Below are positions 44,801 through 48,854 of a stretch of 48,854 bases of DNA, piece after piece. A model generated the notes under the pieces. The model was not told the origin of the DNA, did not search any database, and was given only the letters and a program-made list of their open reading frames with translations. The DNA comes from a virus, in IMG/VR virus record IMGVR_UViG_3300025828_000036, positions 1-48,854 of that record; one strand, written 5' to 3'. A program made the position numbers and the translations under genes. How positions within the stretch are numbered: position 1 is the stretch's first letter; each line of letters opens with the position of its first letter.

Positions 44801-47589
44801 TACATCGTGAGAACTCAGCTAATGCAGAGAACCCATACGCATACGCCTCTAGTCCTAGAGCTAGCTTGATCGAGCGCATACTTGGCGCAATCGCTGATCC
44901 TAAGAAGAAGCTGCTAGAACTGAAGAAGTTTGGGAAAACAATCCTCAAAGATCCGCTCAAAAACATCACCAACCCGCTGACCGGTAAAGCAGACATCAAC
45001 CTGTTCCAGCTTAGGGTGCAGAAAGATGGCTACATCAACAAAGTGATGAATGTCGTTAAGCAGCAGCGACGAGATCTGGAGTCTGCTGTAAGGGCAGAAT
45101 ACGGATCTGACATCAGTCAGGCTGACAGGACTCTCATCAATATGCACCTAAACGGACTCAATATGGTGCTCAAGCCTTTGCCCGAACGCACAGCTCAAGC
45201 TGTAGCCGCTATGCGTAACCAGATAGATGCTCTGTCTAGGTATATGATGCAGGAAGGCTATATCGACGGGGAGCTTAAAGCGAAGGTTGAGGGTAACATT
45301 GGTATGTATCTGGCTCGCAGCTACCGCATCTTTGATGACGCAGACTATAAGAGCAACATAGCGCCAGAAGTCCTGACATCCGCCGAGAACTACATCGCAG
45401 CTGAGCTGATGAACCGGAAGCCTCGTAAGGGGCAAATGCCATACACTGAATCCAGAGCTAGGATGGAAGCTCAGGTTATTGTTCAAGACTTGCTAGACCA
45501 GCTCTCCTCTGAGGGCGCAGTAGATAAGTTTACGAGCGGCAAACTGGGTGCGAAGAATCTGGACCTGTTTAAGAAACGTAAGACTATCGCCCCAGAGATC
45601 CGGGCATTGATGGGTGAATACACCGATCCAGATGTCAATTACGCCAGAACCGTTAGCCGTATGGCTCATCTCATCGGGAACCAGAAGTTTCTGAACGATG
45701 TGAGGGAAGCTGGTATGAATAAGATATTCTTTGAGAAGCAGGCTATGGCTTCCAGAGCTGGAATCGCTAACAGTAAGATCACACCGGCTAACGAAAGCTA
45801 CTCGCCTCTAGCTGGGCTTTACACAACGCCCGAAGTTAAGGAACTGCTCGACACCTACAACGAAACCTACAACGGGCTTGGGAACGGGATGTTTGATATG
45901 CTCGCCCAGCTCAATGTAGCTACAAAGTCAGTAAAGACTGTCGGCAGTCTGATGACTCACGTTAGAAACTTGATAGGTCAGCCGTTCTTCTTAGCTATGA
46001 GCGGTTACTGGAATTTGAGGGAGTGGAAGTCATTTGTCCCATCCGTAAAAGCTATATGGGCTGACGCTGCTGGTAGCAACAAAGCTGCACAAGCTTACTT
46101 CAACAGGATGACCGAGCTTGGCTTAGTTGGTGAAGAGATTACAACAGCTGAGCTGAAGAGGGCTCTGGGAGACCTAAACCAGAACCTGTCGTCATCACTC
46201 GACCCGAACCAATCCTTAAACAAAACATTTGCTGAAGCGATTGGTAAGGTCTGGAACAAAACAGCAGGCACAGCAACGCGTGTATACCGGGCATCGGATG
46301 AGCTAGGTAAGATAATGGCTTTCGAGATGGAGAGATCCAAGCTCGCTAAGCTACCAAACAATGCAGGGCTAACTCCCAAAGAGCTGGACCAGAAAGCCGC
46401 TACTCGCGTCAGGCAGACAATGCCCACATACTCCGAGATCCCTCCTGGGGCTCAGTTCCTAGCTATGCAGCCAGCACTTGGTCCGTTTATGTCGTTCGCC
46501 TACGAGTCAATCAGAACTCAGGTAAACAACATTAAGATTGCTGTTGAAGAGATTAAGAACGGCAATACCAGCTATGGTATGCAGCGACTAGGCGGGCATC
46601 TAGCTGTTACAGGTGCTTACGCTTACGGCTTCCAGCTGCTAAGCTCAATGCTAGGCGGGGTCAGCGGTGAGGAGCAGGATGAAGTCAGATCACTGCTCGC
46701 TGACTACGAGAAGAACTCCACGTTTTACTTCAGCCGCGACGAGGACGGTAAAATCAATTACATCAACGTCAGCTTCAATAACCCCTACTCTGCTACGACA
46801 GATGCCATAATGTCTCTGTTTGGAGCTAGAGGCGTGCAGGGCGATGGCTCAGCCTCCAGCCACATTATCAACTCTGCGGCAGCTGCTTTTGATCCGTTTG
46901 TGTCTGAAACAATCATTGCAGGCGGAATCATTGATGTGCTCAGAAACAACGATAGCTATGGCAACTACATCTGGAACCCAGAAGCCAGCGGCACAGATCA
47001 AGCTCTGGACTTCGTTACGCACATAGGGAAGCTGTTCCTGCCGGGGACAGCTGAGAGAGCTATCAATAGGTGGTTCCCGGCTTTTAAGGGCGAAACACTA
47101 GAGTCAGGTGAAGAGCCTACGCTGACTAAGGAAGCCCTATCTGAGATCACAGGTCTTAGGCTCAGAACCATCGACTACACAGACAAGCTGCAACGCATGT
47201 CATTTGCCAATAAGAGGAGGATCAATGATGCCAATAAGATCTTCAATAAAGTTGCTGGCAATCGTGGCACAGTTAGCTCTGAGAGTATGATCTCTGCCTA
47301 CCGATCTGCCAATGACAGCAGGTATGAGATCTTCAAAGACGTTCAGCGTCAGGTCCAAGCAGCGCGTCTGGGTGGTCTGAGTGATGCCCAGATTCTGAAC
47401 GCACTGGCAACCAACGGTATGACCGAAACAGACGCTAGGCACATACTCGCTGGCCTGTATCGGCCAATGCAAATCTCTAAGAGCATCCTAAAGTCAGCTA
47501 TTGCGGCCAAGCACCCAGTCCCTATTGGGGCTATCAATGTGGTTAAGAGGGAATACAACAGAAAACCAATCAATGAACAGGATGAGTAG
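41824..47589 (+). CDS. giant ejection protein (1921 residues) with sigma-factor-like module
   Basis: The last of three ejection genes. A Gly/Ala-rich hydrophobic segment lies at 139-178. Residues 570-660 resemble a degenerate zincin: 'ISVVELPAGAG..., TIFIDPKRL, ..AIEEEAIHNLD' with E638-A-I-H641 but E instead of the first His of HExxH. Residues about 800-980 look like a sigma factor: region-2-type 'PPLSWFKTVVSNRGKDAIKR' (855-875) and region-4-type 'WTPMQQSVLVDVFTGNKTVTE' with helix-turn-helix 'IATDRGVTKSRISQVLKDAQ' (953-972). The C-terminal half (1000-1650) resembles long helical domains of polyvalent phage proteins ('LGPFMSFAYESIRTQVNN', near 1550). It would be injected with the DNA. The sigma assignment is by pattern only. 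Confidence 0.78.
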   Translation: MPSRTLDTLRSRFPKLRENSDEEITVALGSRFPKLAEEDPDFAKDYSLFTRNPVAGAVEDFGKSFLASAVYDTGAAGWSIVENLYKPFSAEAAKWARENADQADKMSQRLRESGDIASDLTSASFDRGVDQDSFPSKLGSGAASLVPVVGAGAAGTLGGLGAGAITAGTAVLSGLQSFGSTYQQARKGYEDQGMSEEEAAKAAVKPAAAQGSLDVLLTAGGGVVANKLGAVDLENLALALRSKPVQEGIDSVARGSGLAQIAKGALIEGAVEEAPSAFIGSYVIARKSYDPSVTLDQSFREAWDAFLVGSTLGGLGSVPSAVGRKRKSPEEEARRQTLRDTAPRTAAKLDQQDAANEQQAAIDQVLPEGAKLDDPAAQFAEANKDVPMGGKRPVSELPLDPLSEADAEQIQAAEDERVLEGQADLQRMSTPPDAIQLSEIAEQELERDNLTPTNRAAVNRLLDRKSEAVADSLDSSPEALPQVLEDINRIDQNIARLIPGIPDQSTPITIEQLQQLQQAYIETPTQVDAQPEQEVDQVEPEPVAEVKPLKVGGESVELDAELDSQLRGEFRKAFNDLRRQFGSMLGVRKISVVELPAGAGVASAARAGNTDTIFIDPKRLAESRNNKRFSLSKAIEEEAIHNLDVQALKSEYNRQLSAGDIDGSMSVTQYVEDAYTKVADGMTADEKASARRVYGMNFRDDVHMAQEFIRQLIQRKHTESVTEDAKRNTLIRNILEAIQRILGRAQLSGAAKQHFDQVDNFLLDMYLAEVADTSTAEERTAVEQAQQSRKPVATEEDAREDHYRVAQERIDSALRIQGWPAVGSEQYDYTRYKAILEFDEAYKAGEFVESDEGVPPLSWFKTVVSNRGKDAIKRSNAKKRGGNVEKLSIDAPVAEDSSDGMQVASKSSAAGLTPGGEGMVQTLEAESPKIGWTPMQQSVLVDVFTGNKTVTEIATDRGVTKSRISQVLKDAQMKLIDYIDNVNPEFGDILSEIHRENSANAENPYAYASSPRASLIERILGAIADPKKKLLELKKFGKTILKDPLKNITNPLTGKADINLFQLRVQKDGYINKVMNVVKQQRRDLESAVRAEYGSDISQADRTLINMHLNGLNMVLKPLPERTAQAVAAMRNQIDALSRYMMQEGYIDGELKAKVEGNIGMYLARSYRIFDDADYKSNIAPEVLTSAENYIAAELMNRKPRKGQMPYTESRARMEAQVIVQDLLDQLSSEGAVDKFTSGKLGAKNLDLFKKRKTIAPEIRALMGEYTDPDVNYARTVSRMAHLIGNQKFLNDVREAGMNKIFFEKQAMASRAGIANSKITPANESYSPLAGLYTTPEVKELLDTYNETYNGLGNGMFDMLAQLNVATKSVKTVGSLMTHVRNLIGQPFFLAMSGYWNLREWKSFVPSVKAIWADAAGSNKAAQAYFNRMTELGLVGEEITTAELKRALGDLNQNLSSSLDPNQSLNKTFAEAIGKVWNKTAGTATRVYRASDELGKIMAFEMERSKLAKLPNNAGLTPKELDQKAATRVRQTMPTYSEIPPGAQFLAMQPALGPFMSFAYESIRTQVNNIKIAVEEIKNGNTSYGMQRLGGHLAVTGAYAYGFQLLSSMLGGVSGEEQDEVRSLLADYEKNSTFYFSRDEDGKINYINVSFNNPYSATTDAIMSLFGARGVQGDGSASSHIINSAAAAFDPFVSETIIAGGIIDVLRNNDSYGNYIWNPEASGTDQALDFVTHIGKLFLPGTAERAINRWFPAFKGETLESGEEPTLTKEALSEITGLRLRTIDYTDKLQRMSFANKRRINDANKIFNKVAGNRGTVSSESMISAYRSANDSRYEIFKDVQRQVQAARLGGLSDAQILNALATNGMTETDARHILAGLYRPMQISKSILKSAIAAKHPVPIGAINVVKREYNRKPINEQDE

Positions 47590-47761
47590 CTACCACCACA
47601 GCAACCTGCCACTCGTTGAGCAGTTTGATAACGCTCTGGCAATGGTCATCAACGAGTTTAGTGGCACACTCTACTACCACGAGATGGTAGGTATCCTAGC
47701 AATGCACCAGCACAGGCTTGCATTAGAAGCTCAGGACGGAGCCAGCGACGAAGAGGACTAA
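47573..47761 (+). CDS. small hypothetical protein, end of virion operon
   Basis: A 62-residue protein from the ATG at 47573, overlapping the giant gene by 17 nt; an alternative ATG is at 47582. The core 'NLPLVEQFDNALAMVINEFSGTLYYHEMVGILAMHQHRLALEAQ' (key part: LYYHEMVGIL) is a helical pattern I associate with small phage proteins of unknown role. Its stop abuts the convergent gene on the other strand. Confidence 0.6.
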   Translation: MNRMSSYHHSNLPLVEQFDNALAMVINEFSGTLYYHEMVGILAMHQHRLALEAQDGASDEED

Positions 47762-48024
47762 TTGTAGCCCATATCGTTAGTCACAGCGGGTAGCTCGTCT
47801 AAATCCTTAAGCATACCCGTGAGGTTGTATGCGTGACAGGCTAGTGTATCAGCACGCTCAGTATCTCCCCTAGCCTTAAACAGCTCTATAAGAAACTCCA
47901 CAGCACTCAGACCCTGCTGTATCGCTGCTATCTCAGAAGAGTCCAGTCTGTATGTCTTCAGATGAAGAGGCTTCTCACTGAGCACCTCATTGACAATCTC
48001 TGGGGTTGGGGTCTTCCTGATCAC
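47758..48024 (-). CDS. small hypothetical helical protein
   Basis: About 88 residues if the GTG at 48024 is used; the frame is open to 48096 but that part overlaps the upstream gene. The C-terminal 60 residues are helical (IAAIQQGLSAVEFLIELFKARGDTERADTLACHAYNLTGMLKDL, with TPR-like spacing). No function recognised; start uncertain. Confidence 0.55.
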   Translation of the reverse strand: MIRKTPTPEIVNEVLSEKPLHLKTYRLDSSEIAAIQQGLSAVEFLIELFKARGDTERADTLACHAYNLTGMLKDLDELPAVTNDMGYN

Positions 48025-48322
48025 TGATATACGCTGCCCTGATAGGTGGCACACCGTCAAGCAGCTTCGCCCTACGGCGTTCCAGCCTGCGCTCACGAGC
48101 CCTCATCACATCATAGCCCTTAGGTCTATTGCGAGTCTTAGAGCCAATGAACTTGAACATACCACTACCACACTCACCACACCTGCCCTTCACGCCCAAC
48201 CTCTGCTTATTCTCATACTCCACAGCATCGAGTATTGGTTGATGCGCTCTGCACTTCATACAATACCCCGTAATCGCTTCAGAATGCCCCTCAGACTGCG
48301 TTTCATCCTTCATTAATGACAT
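47987..48322 (-). CDS. zinc-ribbon protein, DUF5679-like
   Basis: About 111 residues from the ATG at 48322 (a second ATG at 48313 is possible). 'GYCMKCRAHQPI...GVKGRCGECGSGMFKF' holds two CxxC pairs (C-M-K-C and C-G-E-C) spaced as in the DUF5679 zinc ribbon. The C-terminal half is very basic (RARERRLERRRAKLL), suggesting nucleic-acid binding. It is the gene nearest to origin-like element B. Confidence 0.65.
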   Translation of the reverse strand: MSLMKDETQSEGHSEAITGYCMKCRAHQPILDAVEYENKQRLGVKGRCGECGSGMFKFIGSKTRNRPKGYDVMRARERRLERRRAKLLDGVPPIRAAYISDQEDPNPRDCQ

Positions 48323-48382
48323 TACACTACACAACACGACAGCGCGTTTCTAGCCCTATTACAGAGCCAGCAAAGGCCAATA

Positions 48383-48473
48383 GGAACACTCGTTCCTAAA
48401 AGCGGAACAACCGTTCCTAAAAGCGGAACGCTCGTTCCTATGTAGTAGTAGTGTGTATATATAATAGTATAAG
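48383..48473 (+). other. origin-like element B: three palindromic iterons, TAG repeats, AT-rich DNA
   Basis: Palindromes GGAAC-N4-GTTCC at 48383-48396, 48404-48417 and 48425-48438, period 21 bp, spacers TAAAAGC. The last is GGAACGCTCGTTCC, identical to the middle one of element A. It is followed by TATG, three TAG and an AT-rich run. The junction GTTCCTATGTAGTAGTAG differs from that of element A by one base. Being intergenic, with an AT-rich flank, it is the better candidate for the active origin. Confidence 0.7.
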
Positions 48474-48579
48474 ACTGGTATATGGGGGGAGTATGAGGGG
48501 GGATCAGGCAGCGCATAGGGGCTTATTGCCTGATTTGGATTTTACCCAAAAAATGTGTGGGGTCGTATATATGAATGAC

Positions 48580-48604
48580 GGGGGGCCAGAGGGGGGTGGT
48601 GGGG
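48580..48604 (+). other. G-run cluster, possible quadruplex
   Basis: Runs of six, six, two and four G within 25 bases. With the pair of six-G runs at 48484-48502 it makes this strand unusually G-rich next to the candidate origin. Quadruplex formation is inferred. Confidence 0.4.
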
Positions 48605-48654
48605 TCTGTTTTGCCGGTGTCGATTGTTCATTGCCAACCTATGGCAATAGCTAG

Positions 48655-48854
48655 CTAACCATCTATTGCAGAACTACTTGCAGCTTCTGGCAGCTGGCTC
48701 AAAACTGCTATATTCACCACATTTTCCGCCTGATTGCCAATGTTTAGCAATGAACTGGCACGTTTCTGTATAGATTCGGCAATTTGTTCACGTTTCTGCC
48801 AGTCTCTAAGATCTAAGCTATCAGATTGCCAGTTTCGGAGCGTGTTAGCGCTAG
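48655..48854 (-). CDS. second partial copy of the HTH / candidate terS gene (3' part)
   Basis: The window end repeats the 3' part of the gene at 1-430, here with its true stop TAG at 48657-48655. It is an assembly duplicate rather than a second gene. The C-terminal residues encoded only here are ASSSAIDG. Confidence 0.85.
   Translation of the reverse strand, partial: SANTLRNWQSDSLDLRDWQKREQIAESIQKRASSLLNIGNQAENVVNIAVLSQLPEAASSSAIDG
48681..48854. repeat. terminal direct repeat, right copy
   Basis: Repeats bases 1-174 with a instead of g at 48808. See the left copy. Confidence 0.93.

Larger units (their letters stand above)
48323..48654. other. intergenic region with origin-like element B, AT-rich stretch and G-runs
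   Basis: About 330 bp without a credible gene. In order: three phased palindromes (48383-48438), TAG repeats (48443-48451), an AT-rich stretch TGTGTATATATAATAGTATAAG (48452-48473, shown here by its start and end), G-runs at 48484-48489 and 48497-48502, and further G-runs 48580-48604. It lies between a zinc-ribbon gene and the candidate small terminase, so origin, packaging site or both are possible. Confidence 0.65.

Noticed and set aside
48383-48438. LexA-type SOS boxes (GAAC-N4-GTTC, as in Gram-positive bacteria).
   Set aside because: The core does match, but three copies in exact 21-bp phase, a second set inside the initiator gene and an adjoining TAG/AT-rich run fit iterons better. Not fully excluded.
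48451-48654. A 67-codon plus-strand frame in the right intergenic region.
   Set aside because: It begins in the AT-rich run, its glycines come from the G-runs, it has no ribosome site and resembles no family.
1-48854. CRISPR array, IS element, rRNA gene.
   Set aside because: No regularly spaced direct repeats with spacers, no transposase, and no rRNA-like sequence seen on reading the window.

Overview
The window is one complete genome of a tailed, podovirus-like phage, assembled as a circle. Bases 1-174 recur at 48681-48854 with a single mismatch, so the unique length is about 48,680 bp. A small HTH gene on the minus strand runs across the artificial junction. The phage looks temperate: it has a tyrosine recombinase beside a tRNA-Val fragment. 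The host is probably in the Verrucomicrobiota/PVC group. That is inferred mainly from the recombinase, whose GAAQSD and HSYRYAWAERA motifs I associate with that group from memory; no search was possible.

Layout. (1) 1-430 (continuing at 48680-48655), minus: HTH protein, candidate small terminase. (2) 431-941: 510 bp without a credible gene, dense in hairpins, one of them repeated with a compensatory base-pair change. (3) 942-8381, plus: accessory/early genes including an HhH-GPD glycosylase-like protein, a MoxR-type AAA+ ATPase with a VWA-like partner, a Lys/Ala-repeat basic protein, two HNH nucleases and an RlpA-like protein. Several transcripts start with a 7-bp hairpin followed by an A/C-rich leader. 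(4) 17764-8477, minus: RHH regulator, SSB-like protein, RecB/Cas4-like exonuclease, PD-(D/E)XK nuclease, replication initiator, DnaB helicase, three tandem paralogous glycosyltransferases, further nucleases and a WcbI-like protein. (5) 17806-19183, plus: second RHH regulator, attP candidate, integrase. (6) 35051-19167, minus: large terminase, portal, two glycosyltransferase-like genes, scaffold, FkbM methyltransferase, capsid, tail fibres and lysis genes. (7) 35135-47761, plus: collagen-like fibre, tail nozzle, collar-like fibre, adaptor and three ejection proteins, the last of 1921 residues. (8) 48337-47758, minus: two small genes, then an intergenic region with a candidate origin.

How it works together. 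No DNA or RNA polymerase or primase is recognisable, so replication should use a phage initiator and DnaB with the host replisome, and transcription should use host RNA polymerase. Both strands of virion genes diverge from one exactly symmetric 79-bp element at 35055-35133.

The most unusual signals are three. First, two matching origin-like elements (15290-15367, inside the initiator gene, and 48383-48473, intergenic). Each has three GGAAC-N4-GTTCC palindromes spaced exactly 21 bp, followed by a TAG-repeat run resembling the bacterial DnaA-trio. Second, a sigma-factor-like module inside the giant ejection protein. Third, the structured non-coding region at 431-941. Functions of most small proteins remain unknown.
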